The notes under the pieces were generated by a model, which was not told the DNA's origin, ran no database searches, and was given only the letters and a program-made list of their open reading frames with translations. Shown here piece by piece: positions 15,344 through 21,902 of a DNA stretch of 27,852 bases (the first letter of the stretch is position 1; every line of letters begins with the position of its first letter). Both the position numbers and the translations under genes were made by a program. The DNA lies in IMG/VR virus record IMGVR_UViG_3300031697_000021, positions 1-27,852 of that record. The stretch is one strand, 5' to 3'. This stretch comes from a virus.

Positions 15344-16594
15344 ATGGCAACAACTCGGAACGTAAAGACGCACGGCCGTGCGTCTCAACAAAAAAACCTG
15401 GTTATACAACAGGTCATATTTTCGCAGCCCAAACGCGACAATCTCGACATAGCCAAATGGCGCAACGCCATCAAAAGCGCGGAGAGCATGAACTTGCCCC
15501 GCCGACACGACCTCTACGACATCTACAACGATGTGCTGATAGATGCACACCTGTCGGCGGTAATTCAAAAACGCAAAACCGCCGTACTCAATGCTAACAT
15601 TAACTACGTGAACAATGGCAAGGTGGACGAAAAGATAATGGAGCAAATCGACAGCCCCTGGTTCAGGGAGTTTATCAGCGACCTGCTCGACACCCGGCTA
15701 TGGGGCCATAGCGTATTCCAGTTTTACCGCCTGGCCAATTGGATTGCCTACGACCTGATTCCCCGTAAGCACATCAATCCGATGGCTGGCACTTTGCTAC
15801 GCACACAAACCGATACTACCGGCCTGCCCTACCGCGATGGGGCATATCCAAACCTGTTGGAGGTGGGCAGACCACGCGACCTGGGCTTGCTGTGCAAAGC
15901 GGCTCCCCACATCATTTACAAACGCAACGGCATGGGCGACTTTGCACAGTTTGCAGAGCTGTTTGGCCAGCCCATGCGCGAGGGCATCTACGATGGCTAC
16001 GATGAACTGGCAAGGCAAAAGCTGCGCGAAGATTTAGAAAATATGGGTTCGTCCGGCGTGTTTATCCATCCCGAAAACACGCAGATTAACCTGATAGATG
16101 CACCAGATAAATCAGGAAACAGCGATTTGTACATCGACCTGATAGCACTGTGCAACGCCGAGGTGAGCAAACTAATCCTGGGCAACACCCTCACTACCGA
16201 CCAGGGCGACAAAGGCACACAGGCACTGGGTACAGTACACCAGGATGTGGAAGATAAAATAGCATACAGCGACCGGCGATTTATACTCGACACCCTCAAC
16301 TACGACCTGGCCGACATCTTTGCCAGCCTGGGCATCAACACCACCAACGGCGAGTTTGTGTTTGAGGAAAAAACACAGGTTGACCTCTCGCAGCGCGTAA
16401 TCATCGACATGCAACTGGCCAGTCGCGTACCCATAGATGACGACTACTGGTACGAAACCTACGACATTCCAAAACCTAAGAACTATGTCAAGCTGAAAAA
16501 AGAGCAGGAAACACGGCAGCAAACTGCAGCACAGAAACCCGACCCGGCGCAGACCGAAAACGCTTTCAAACGCTTTTTCAATTTTTTCGCATAA
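15344..16594 (+). CDS. Portal protein (DUF935, Mu gp29-like)
   Basis: The product has 416 residues from the ATG at 15344; an earlier in-frame start at 15311 falls inside a palindrome. DUF935 landmarks are present: R-R-H-D-L-Y-D-I-Y-N-D-V-L-I-D-A-H-L-S-A-V near 52-72, RLWGHSVFQFYRL, a FAQFAELFGQPMREGIYDGY motif, and K-L-I-L-G-N-T-L-T-T-D. It forms the dodecameric channel through which DNA enters the head. Codons for K-T-H-G-R-A-S near residue 8 derive from a perfect palindrome, so the extreme N-terminus looks altered by a repeat insertion. The stop overlaps the first base of the next hairpin. Confidence 0.85.
   Translation: MATTRNVKTHGRASQQKNLVIQQVIFSQPKRDNLDIAKWRNAIKSAESMNLPRRHDLYDIYNDVLIDAHLSAVIQKRKTAVLNANINYVNNGKVDEKIMEQIDSPWFREFISDLLDTRLWGHSVFQFYRLANWIAYDLIPRKHINPMAGTLLRTQTDTTGLPYRDGAYPNLLEVGRPRDLGLLCKAAPHIIYKRNGMGDFAQFAELFGQPMREGIYDGYDELARQKLREDLENMGSSGVFIHPENTQINLIDAPDKSGNSDLYIDLIALCNAEVSKLILGNTLTTDQGDKGTQALGTVHQDVEDKIAYSDRRFILDTLNYDLADIFASLGINTTNGEFVFEEKTQVDLSQRVIIDMQLASRVPIDDDYWYETYDIPKPKNYVKLKKEQETRQQTAAQKPDPAQTENAFKRFFNFFA
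15366..15385. repeat. Perfect 20-nt palindrome inside the portal gene
   Basis: AGACGCACGGCCGTGCGTCT is fully self-complementary and lies in frame within the first 15 codons of the portal gene. Palindromes with this CGCACGG half-site recur in many bacterial genomes as small mobile repeats, from general knowledge and not a search. Confidence 0.8.
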
Positions 16595-16644
16595 GCCCCG
16601 GCGGTAGAGGCCGCACGGATGTGCGCCTTAACTTTACCGGGGCT
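16594..16644 (+). repeat. Hairpin covering the MuF gene start
   Basis: AGCCCCGG (16594-16601) pairs with CCGGGGCT (16637-16644). Inside, GGCCGCAC (16609-16616) pairs with GTGCGCC (16621-16627) with one bulge. The inner part is a diverged copy of the CGCACGG palindrome in the portal gene. The proposed GTG start (16621) is within the stem, so the structure could limit translation. Confidence 0.55.
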
Positions 16645-17790
16645 GAAATAGCAGCCCTGTACCACAACCATAGCGGATGCCCGATACATGGCACCACGGG
16701 TTTTGTTAACGTGGAACTGCCACAGCCGCCTGCAACGGGCATTGATGAAAAGACTATGCTCGAGATTTACATAGATGTGCGCAACAATGATAGGCTCCTG
16801 GTAAATACCGACCTCTACCGATACACCCGCGACAACCTGACGAGTGCTATTAATAAGGTGTATCCGGGATTAAAGTACGACCATCCGGACTTTGATATGG
16901 CCATGAATCTGCGCAACAACGCCAGCCGCTTTGCCGGATACAAAACAGCCTGGCAGGTGGCCGAGCTGCGCGATGTTGACGATACCGACAGCATCAACAG
17001 CATCAACAAAAAGTACAACACGAACTACATGCGAAGCGAGTACGAACACACCGTGCGCAGTACCCGTGCCGCCAAAAACTGGCAGAAGTTCGACCAGGAC
17101 AAAGACCTATACCCCTTCCTGGAGTACATGCCCAGCACTTCCGGAACTCCCCGCAGCGAGCATAAGAAATTATATGGCGTAATTAAAGCCCTGGATGACC
17201 CCTTTTGGGATACCTGGCTGCCACCCGCTGACTGGGGCTGCAAGTGCAGTGTGCAGCAACGCCGCAGCGACAAGGGCACTACCGAACCCCCCGAGGAGAT
17301 AAAGCTGCCACCCCAGGCGATGCGCAACAACCCCGGTAAGGACGGACATATTTTTACCGATAAACACCCCATGATTGGGGATGTGGGGAAAAAAGAGGCA
17401 AAGGAAATTGATGCAGAAACTGAAAGATTAGAGCGGAAAACAGTTAGAAATGAGGCATTCGGTTTTATGAGAACCAACTTTGCAGGAAAATCTTTTAAAT
17501 TGGAAACTAATGCCGGTATGATTAGAACCATCCCGCTTACTAACACGAATATCAAGGAGATACTCAATCAACCTACAAACAATATCAACTTAAAAAATGA
17601 ACTGGGCAAGCAACTTGACCATTTGATTGATAAGGCCACTTACTTATTTGATGCTCCCAGTGAAAAAGTAAAGTACAAGCATTTCTATTATTTCAAAATT
17701 GATAAGCTCGATTTGATGATTAATGTTGCCTTACGGGAGAGTGGTGAGTATGTACTTTACACAATCACAGACGTAAAAAATCCTGTTTAA
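16621..17790 (+). CDS. MuF head morphogenesis protein with a distinct C-terminal domain
   Basis: The product has about 389 residues. No ATG exists near the family N-terminus, so a GTG at 16621 giving V/M-R-L-N-F-T-G-A-E-I-A-A-L-Y is the best start. Residues about 45-255 are the MuF (Mu gp30) core, with N-A-S-R-F-A-G-Y-K-T-A and the signature W-L-P-P-A-D-W-G-C-K-C-S-V, then G-K-D-G-H-I-F. From about residue 259 the DNA becomes clearly AT-richer and the protein changes to K-x-F-K-L-E-T-N-A-G-M-I-R-T-I-P-L, Y-K-H-F-Y-Y-F-K and G-E-Y-V-L-Y-T-I-T-D-V. That resembles the nuclease-like toxin domains (PBECR group) often fused to MuF. Core function: minor head protein acting in assembly and possibly injected. 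Confidence 0.75.
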   Translation: MRLNFTGAEIAALYHNHSGCPIHGTTGFVNVELPQPPATGIDEKTMLEIYIDVRNNDRLLVNTDLYRYTRDNLTSAINKVYPGLKYDHPDFDMAMNLRNNASRFAGYKTAWQVAELRDVDDTDSINSINKKYNTNYMRSEYEHTVRSTRAAKNWQKFDQDKDLYPFLEYMPSTSGTPRSEHKKLYGVIKALDDPFWDTWLPPADWGCKCSVQQRRSDKGTTEPPEEIKLPPQAMRNNPGKDGHIFTDKHPMIGDVGKKEAKEIDAETERLERKTVRNEAFGFMRTNFAGKSFKLETNAGMIRTIPLTNTNIKEILNQPTNNINLKNELGKQLDHLIDKATYLFDAPSEKVKYKHFYYFKIDKLDLMINVALRESGEYVLYTITDVKNPV

Positions 17791-17837
17791 ACATGGCCTC
17801 CCGGATCTACAGTCCGGCAGTGTATTTAAACAGGATT
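17779..17837 (+). repeat. 13-bp inverted repeat across the MuF stop codon
   Basis: AATCCTGTTTAAA (17779-17791), which encodes the last codons and stop of the MuF gene, recurs inverted as TTTAAACAGGATT at 17825-17837. An inner CCGGA/TCCGG pair lies at 17801-17805 and 17813-17817. There is no T-run, so it is not a standard terminator. It may be a duplication scar or an mRNA-stabilising hairpin. Confidence 0.65.
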
Positions 17838-17859
17838 CAGCCACAAAGATAATAAAACT

Positions 17860-18432
17860 ATGACACCGCAACAATTTTCGCAAAAAATTAAGCAGCAGCA
17901 GGTCAGGCTAAAGCAGTACATCGAACGCGATGCCCCGCGTATCATGGGCATTGAGGCCGTAAACCACTTTAAAAAAAGTTTTCTTGATGGTGGCTTTACC
18001 GACAGCAGTACAGTGCCGTGGAAACCCGCAAAACGCACCGTAAGCAATAGCTACTGGTACGGCTTCGAGTACGGTTCGCATGTGGCCACACCCGATAACC
18101 ACCCGCGCCGCTGGCGCGCTAAGGGTAAGTATAAGCCCCGCAAAGCCAATCCGGTAACCAACTACAGCCCGGCAGCCACCAAGCGCAAAGCCCTTAGCGG
18201 ACGTACAGGCGACCTAAAAGACAGCATACAGTACCGCACCGAAAAAGGCCGTGCCATCGTATTCAGCGACCAGGCCTATGCCGCCGTTCACAACGATGGC
18301 GGACAAGCCAAAGTATTTGGCCGCAAAAACACCACCATGCCCAAACGCCAGTTCATCGGCGACAGCATAAAGCTGAAAGCAAAAATAAAACACGAACTCA
18401 TTAAAGACATAAACCGCATACTAACGGCGTAG
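17860..18432 (+). CDS. Virion morphogenesis protein (Mu gpG / P2 gpS-like)
   Basis: The product has 190 residues. The N-terminal helices are followed by G-I-E-A-V-N-H-F-K-K-S-F-L-D-G-G-F-T-D and V-P-W-K-P-A-K-R. The middle has L-S-G-R-T-G-D-L-K-D-S-I-Q-Y, and the C-terminus has Y-A-A-V-H-N-D-G-G then M-P-K-R-Q-F-I-G-D-S. These are the conserved features of the phage virion morphogenesis/tail completion family (R-T-G-x-L, H-N-x-G, R-x-F-I-G). It is strongly basic and thought to act at the head-tail joint. The stop codon lies within a perfect 20-bp palindrome. Confidence 0.85.
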   Translation: MTPQQFSQKIKQQQVRLKQYIERDAPRIMGIEAVNHFKKSFLDGGFTDSSTVPWKPAKRTVSNSYWYGFEYGSHVATPDNHPRRWRAKGKYKPRKANPVTNYSPAATKRKALSGRTGDLKDSIQYRTEKGRAIVFSDQAYAAVHNDGGQAKVFGRKNTTMPKRQFIGDSIKLKAKIKHELIKDINRILTA

Positions 18433-18444
18433 CATGCTACGCCG
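18425..18444. repeat. Perfect 20-nt palindrome at the gpG-like stop
   Basis: CGGCGTAGCATGCTACGCCG is fully self-complementary with a GCATGC centre. It contains the TAG stop (18430-18432) and the last codons of the upstream gene. Confidence 0.8.
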
Positions 18445-18467
18445 CTTAGTGCATACATACACTTACA

Positions 18468-18983
18468 ATGGACATACTATATCAATCGATCGTAAGCCGC
18501 CTGCAAAGCAAAATTGCAGGCCCCCTGTGGATAGACCTGGAAGCAGGACAGATAGACATGCTCGACGAGAGCTACCCCGTGCAGTTCCCCGCCATCTTCA
18601 TCGACCTGGCCAACTGCCAGTGGAACAACCTGGGGCAAGGCCACCAGCAGGGCGAAATAACCATAGGCATTCGCCTGGCACTCGACATCTATGCCGACTT
18701 CCACGCCGGCAGCCCCACCCTGGCCGATGCCGCCCAACAGCTAAAGCTGCTCAACGAGGTACACGCCGCCCTGCACACCTTTGGCGGCCACGTGCTAAGC
18801 GATGGTAACGGGGGTTTTGAAGATACCCACTTTGGCAAGCTCATGCGCACGGGCTTCAACACCGAACGCCGCGCCGATGGCCTGCGGGTGTTTAATATGA
18901 CCTACACCACCGCCATTTACGACAGCCATGCCGCCGCGCAGTACCAGCAGGTAATGCTTACGCCACAGGTGCTTGTACAATAA
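18468..18983 (+). CDS. Tail terminator-like protein (DUF1834-like, Mu gp37-like)
   Basis: The product has 171 residues. The sequence starts MDILYQSIVSRLQSKIAGPL, has Y-P-V-Q-F-P-A-I-F-I-D-L, and a helical A-A-Q-Q-L-K-L-L-N-E-V-H-A-A-L-H segment, then a C-terminal F-N-M-T-Y-T-T-A-I-Y. This fold pattern (strand, long helix, final strand) fits gp37/U-type tail terminators that cap the tail tube and join it to the head. It is the last gene of the plus-strand block, followed by a strong terminator. Assignment is by pattern and gene order. Confidence 0.65.
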   Translation: MDILYQSIVSRLQSKIAGPLWIDLEAGQIDMLDESYPVQFPAIFIDLANCQWNNLGQGHQQGEITIGIRLALDIYADFHAGSPTLADAAQQLKLLNEVHAALHTFGGHVLSDGNGGFEDTHFGKLMRTGFNTERRADGLRVFNMTYTTAIYDSHAAAQYQQVMLTPQVLVQ

Positions 18984-18984
18984 A

Positions 18985-19013
18985 AAAAGCCCCGGATCCA
19001 GTCCGGGGCTTTT
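18985..19013. terminator. Bidirectional terminator between converging blocks
   Basis: AAAAGCCCCGGA (18985-18996) pairs perfectly with TCCGGGGCTTTT (19002-19013) around a 5-nt loop. Flanking A and T runs make it work in both directions: it ends the plus-strand head block and the minus-strand early block. Confidence 0.85.
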
Positions 19014-19057
19014 CAACTTAAAATCAATAAATGTGACGGTGCAAATATACTTATAAA

Positions 19058-19285
19058 TTACTTACCATCGTGCACCTGCAACTTTACCAGCAGTTGCTGC
19101 ATGTTGCGGTAGTGGCTAAGCACCGTAGAGCGGTACTCTTTGTTGTAGCACAAATCATCGGGGTAGCATATCCAGGCATCGAAAAGCATGTCGAGGGTTT
19201 CGATGTAGTTTTGGGGCTCGTCCCAGGCGGTAATGTACTCTTTTACCAGGGCGGCCACTTCGGCTTGTTTGCATTGTGCTTCCAT
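19058..19285 (-). CDS. Small acidic protein, last gene of the early block
   Basis: The product is 75 residues, helical and acidic: AEVAALVKEYITAWDEPQNY, then L-D-M-L-F-D-A-W-I-C-Y-P and L-S-H-Y-R-N-M-Q-Q-L-L-V-K-L. It overlaps the antirepressor-like gene at a single base (TAATG-type junction) and is probably translated together with it. No family is recognised. Its place at the end of the early operon suggests a regulatory or accessory role. Confidence 0.6.
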   Translation of the reverse strand: MEAQCKQAEVAALVKEYITAWDEPQNYIETLDMLFDAWICYPDDLCYNKEYRSTVLSHYRNMQQLLVKLQVHDGK

Positions 19286-19815
19286 TAGGCTTGTCCTCCT
19301 ATCAGTTTATGGGTAATGCTAAGGCGCACTTCGCGGTTATCAATTTGGGCCACATCGGCCAGTATGCTTACCAGGCGCGTGGGCGTAAGGCGGTTGTGGC
19401 TGCGTGGCTTGGGTAGTGCTTTTGCCGCTTGCGGCCACAGGGTGGTTTGCTTGCCTGCCTCCAGGCGGCTTATCACCAGTTCCTCTGCCCAGTCCCTAAA
19501 CAGGCGGGCTTGCTTACTCTTAATAAAAAAGCCCAGGCGAACTATGCCGCGCTTAGTCCAGTAAACTTTGTTGTGGGGCGCGTTTGGCTCGCTGTGACAA
19601 ATAGTCACAGCGGAAACAAAATGCTTACCATGAATAAGTTCACTTGAATTTCTGATTTTTGCCTGTCGAATTGAATATTCAGAAGTTCCATATCCAATCG
19701 CAACCTCTTTCATCGACATTAAGAACTCGTGGTTCTCATCGGGAATGATTTTTACAGTAACTTCATCAGTTACTTTTAATGGCAGTAAGTTGCCGGCTTT
19801 TTGTGAATTTTGCAT
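19285..19815 (-). CDS. Antirepressor-like (BRO/ORF6N-type) DNA-binding regulator
   Basis: The product has 176 residues. Residues about 30-115 contain F-L-M-S-M-K-E-V-A-I-G-Y-G, S-E-Y-S-I-R-Q-A-K-I-R-N and H-G-K-H-F-V, then V-Y-W-T-K-R-G-I-V-R-L-G-F-F-I and A-R-L-F-R-D-W-A-E-E-L-V. This matches the phage antirepressor N-domain plan (a helix-turn-helix followed by the T-x-R-G-x-x-R-L/F-x-R-D-W segment). The C-terminal part is basic and helical. It may counter the repressor or control the switch to late genes. No Mor/C-type late activator was recognised elsewhere, so it is a candidate for that role (inference). Confidence 0.65.
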   Translation of the reverse strand: MQNSQKAGNLLPLKVTDEVTVKIIPDENHEFLMSMKEVAIGYGTSEYSIRQAKIRNSSELIHGKHFVSAVTICHSEPNAPHNKVYWTKRGIVRLGFFIKSKQARLFRDWAEELVISRLEAGKQTTLWPQAAKALPKPRSHNRLTPTRLVSILADVAQIDNREVRLSITHKLIGGQA

Positions 19816-20037
19816 TTACTTTTGATTTAGACTTGCGGGCATAAAAAACGGCAGCCCACTTCCCGTTGTCTAAGCTCAAAAGTGGGCTTGCAATGGCCAT
19901 TACAACCAAGGCACGGGGTTAGGCTGCCGAATATCATCAGGGCATAAAAAAAGCCCTAAACAGTGTTTGGGCAGCTTTACTACCCACTTTTGAAATACTT
20001 AGACACTGCAATAGTACGATATTTTTTTAAAGTAGCA
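19816..20037 (-). other. Structured 222-bp intergenic region
   Basis: No convincing gene is seen here. GTCTAAG-TCAAAAGTGGG (19868-19886) recurs inverted as CCCACTTTTGA and CTTAGAC (19983-20004), 18 matched positions in all, flanking a segment that also contains AGCCCACTT/AAGTGGGCT (19853-19861, 19880-19888) and the terminator of the upstream cargo gene. The region could be a structured RNA leader for the antirepressor-like gene, or the remains of a mobile insertion. Confidence 0.5.
19941..19972 (-). terminator. Terminator of the TPR-like cargo gene
   Basis: On the minus strand, GCCCAAAC and GTTTAGGGC form a stem with a 3-nt loop and one bulge (19953-19972), followed by seven T residues. It lies about 65 bp after the stop of the gene at 20038-20709. 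Confidence 0.7.
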
Positions 20038-20709
20038 TCAATTATCTAAAATTTTCAGCATATCAAATTCTAATATTCTAACTTGATCATCAATTCGACA
20101 GAAAAGACTATTTAAAGTATCATTTTTCACTCTAATGTATCTATCGAATTCACGAGAACTATTGAAATTATGTGTTCGCTCATTCTTTGCTTTTACCTGT
20201 TTTTCTTTTTTAATCTCTAATTGAACCTCATCATAGGTATCTTTTAGCCATAATAAAAACTCATTTACCATTGGTTTTAAATTTGAATCCAATATTTCTT
20301 GCATAAATTCATTTGATAAATAGTATTCCATCATGTTAAATTCACCTCTATAAAGATTAATCAAAATTAAATATATTTGACATAAATTATAATGGATGGC
20401 ACTTTCTTTTTCATAACCTTTTTCTCGGTGATAAACACTGGATTTGGATCCATTAATGAAAATTTCATACTTGTATCTTTCAATTATTGAATCATAATGG
20501 TCTTTTGGAAATACCTCAATTTCGGATAATGCCTTATTAAAATATCCTTTTCTTGAAAGATAATTCACTTTTTTAGCGTACCAATCTGGGTTGAAATGTT
20601 TGTCAAGAGCTTTGTTAATAAGGCCTATTGATTCCGCCAAATTACCTTGGTTAAAATTCATTGTTGCTTCACGAATAATATCGTTTGCTTCATTGTAATT
20701 ATTTTCCAT
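20038..20709 (-). CDS. AT-rich TPR-like protein, cargo gene (moron)
   Basis: The product has 223 residues. The N-terminal 60 residues look like tetratricopeptide helices (IIREATMNFNQGNLAESIGL, then L-I-N-K-A-L-D-K, Y-F-N-K-A-L-S-E-I-E). The remainder is helical, and the C-terminus is charged. There is no signal peptide or catalytic motif. Base composition is much more AT-rich than both neighbours. It has its own -7 box upstream and its own terminator downstream, which together mark a transferable cargo unit inside the early operon. Host-interaction or phage-exclusion roles are possible from the context only. Confidence 0.75.
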   Translation of the reverse strand: MENNYNEANDIIREATMNFNQGNLAESIGLINKALDKHFNPDWYAKKVNYLSRKGYFNKALSEIEVFPKDHYDSIIERYKYEIFINGSKSSVYHREKGYEKESAIHYNLCQIYLILINLYRGEFNMMEYYLSNEFMQEILDSNLKPMVNEFLLWLKDTYDEVQLEIKKEKQVKAKNERTHNFNSSREFDRYIRVKNDTLNSLFCRIDDQVRILEFDMLKILDN

Positions 20710-20733
20710 ATTTTAAATTTTAAATTTATACGA

Positions 20734-20741
20734 CAAACATA
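20734..20741 (-). promoter_or_regulatory. -7 box of the cargo gene promoter
   Basis: TATGTTTG on the minus strand (20741-20734) is a perfect TAnnTTTG, 24 bp before the ATG at 20709. No clear TTTG is present about 20 bp further upstream, where the 3' end of the previous gene lies. Confidence 0.55.
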
Positions 20742-20752
20742 CTAAATATGAT

Positions 20753-21280
20753 TTACAAGTTGTTCGACATCTTCTCCAGTTCCCACTGGTGCTTAAAGGC
20801 TTTAAAGTCGCCCTCCTTGCTGCGGCCTTCGCTGCGCGGCTCCTGCCTGGCCAGGTGCTCGTTTAGGCTTTGCTGCGCAGCAAGCTCCAGGCGGCGATCC
20901 ATGTACTTTTTCATTGCGCTAAGTACCTTGTTGCTGGTTAGCTTGCCGTAAATCTCGCTACTCTTTAGCTCGTTCAGGCACACCCACACATCTTCCAGCT
21001 TTACCCCGGCATACTTCCCGGTAAGCTCGGCGGCAATGTCCACGGCCTGCTCCTTGCCCATCTGCTCATCAAAGTAGGCCGAGGTTTCCTGCACCATCAC
21101 CGCCACCACCTTTTCTACCTTCGCGCGGCCTTCGCGGCGCATCATTTGCCCGATGCCGGGAACACGTTTGTCGATGGCCTGCTGCATGGTCATGCTGCCC
21201 AGTTGGCGCACCAGGTCGCGGTTAGAGTTCCCCTCTAAGATCAGTTGCATTATGCCCTTTTCGTGCTTTATCGGTAACAT
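20753..21280 (-). CDS. Early-region protein, possibly DUF6633-like
   Basis: The product has 175 residues. Notable segments are Q-A-I-D-K-R-V-P-G-I-G-Q-M-M-R-R-E-G-R-A-K, L-T-G-K-Y-A-G-V-K-L-E-D-V-W-V-C-L-N-E-L-K, and E-I-Y-G-K-L-T-S-N-K-V-L-S-A-M-K-K-Y-M-D-R-R. The middle (an L-x-D-V-x-x-C-x-x-x-x-K run followed by Y-G-K) resembles proteins of the DUF6633 type from Bacteroidota mobile elements. A DNA-replication accessory role is only a guess. The 5' end overlaps the upstream gene by 59 bp from this start, or 29 bp if an internal ATG at 21250 is used. Confidence 0.6.
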   Translation of the reverse strand: MLPIKHEKGIMQLILEGNSNRDLVRQLGSMTMQQAIDKRVPGIGQMMRREGRAKVEKVVAVMVQETSAYFDEQMGKEQAVDIAAELTGKYAGVKLEDVWVCLNELKSSEIYGKLTSNKVLSAMKKYMDRRLELAAQQSLNEHLARQEPRSEGRSKEGDFKAFKHQWELEKMSNNL

Positions 21281-21680
21281 GCTTTAGCTGGCTTATTATT
21301 TTGTTCAGTTGTCCGTTTATAAATTTCAAATCCAGGTTGAGCCTAAAAAACGGCTCCAGGGTGTGGTAGCCTGCAAGTATGGCATGCCAGGTGGCCAATG
21401 CGGTATCGGCATCGGTGCTTACCTTTTCCAGGTAGGCCATTACCTGCTTTAGTGCGGTGCCGTCCGAGGGGCCAAACTTGGGGGCTATGCCATTGGTGCG
21501 CACGTAAAAGGCAAACCAGGCACTTACATAGTCCTGGTACCGCCCGGCAGGCTTGCTGCGCTTTTGCCGCAGGTGCTGCACTATTTCCTTTGCCGCCTGC
21601 CTGAACCGCTCCAAGTCCATCGGGTGCGCCCCGTTCCAGGTGGCGGTATTGTAGATGCTGTCGATTTGCTTAATGGTCAT
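21222..21680 (-). CDS. Early-region protein, possible replication accessory factor
   Basis: The product has 152 residues and is helical. Segments: R-Y-Q-D-Y-V-S-A-W-F-A-F-Y-V-R-T-N-G, K-F-G-P-S-D-G-T-A-L-K-Q-V, A-L-A-T-W-H-A-I-L-A-G-Y-H-T-L and F-I-N-G-Q-L-N-K-I-I-S-Q-L-K. The W-x-x-I-L-x-x-Y-x-x-L plus a final I-N-x-x-L-x-x-I-I pattern is reminiscent of C-terminal domains of Bacteroidota phage replication proteins, without being diagnostic. It overlaps both neighbours (11 bp upstream, 59 bp downstream), so it is co-translated with them. Confidence 0.6.
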   Translation of the reverse strand: MTIKQIDSIYNTATWNGAHPMDLERFRQAAKEIVQHLRQKRSKPAGRYQDYVSAWFAFYVRTNGIAPKFGPSDGTALKQVMAYLEKVSTDADTALATWHAILAGYHTLEPFFRLNLDLKFINGQLNKIISQLKHVTDKARKGHNATDLRGEL

Positions 21681-21873
21681 GGCTTATTATTTTGCTATCC
21701 ATCGTGGTCTGTTTGGCTTCCAGTACATCAATATCATGCTGCACCTGGAGGCAGCGCAGCAGCCACTTGTAGCTATCGTTAAATACCTCATCAAAGTCGC
21801 GTTTGTACTTATGTAGCATATCCTTGCGCTCGTATAGCAGGTCTAATTCTGTGTCGATGTTGTATTCTGTCAT
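21670..21873 (-). CDS. Small charged coiled-coil protein, unknown
   Basis: The product has 67 residues. The pattern of charged and hydrophobic residues (LDLLYERKDMLHKYKRDFDE, then L-L-R-C-L-Q-V-Q-H-D-I-D-V-L-E) suggests a long helix or coiled coil. It overlaps the following gene by 11 bp. No family is recognised. Confidence 0.55.
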   Translation of the reverse strand: MTEYNIDTELDLLYERKDMLHKYKRDFDEVFNDSYKWLLRCLQVQHDIDVLEAKQTTMDSKIISHDH

Positions 21874-21902
21874 TGTTGTTGATTTATTTGTTACCCTTAA
21901 TA

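Noticed and set aside
17791-17837. Intrinsic terminator after MuF
   Set aside because: There is a stem but no U-run, and two more genes of the same block follow.
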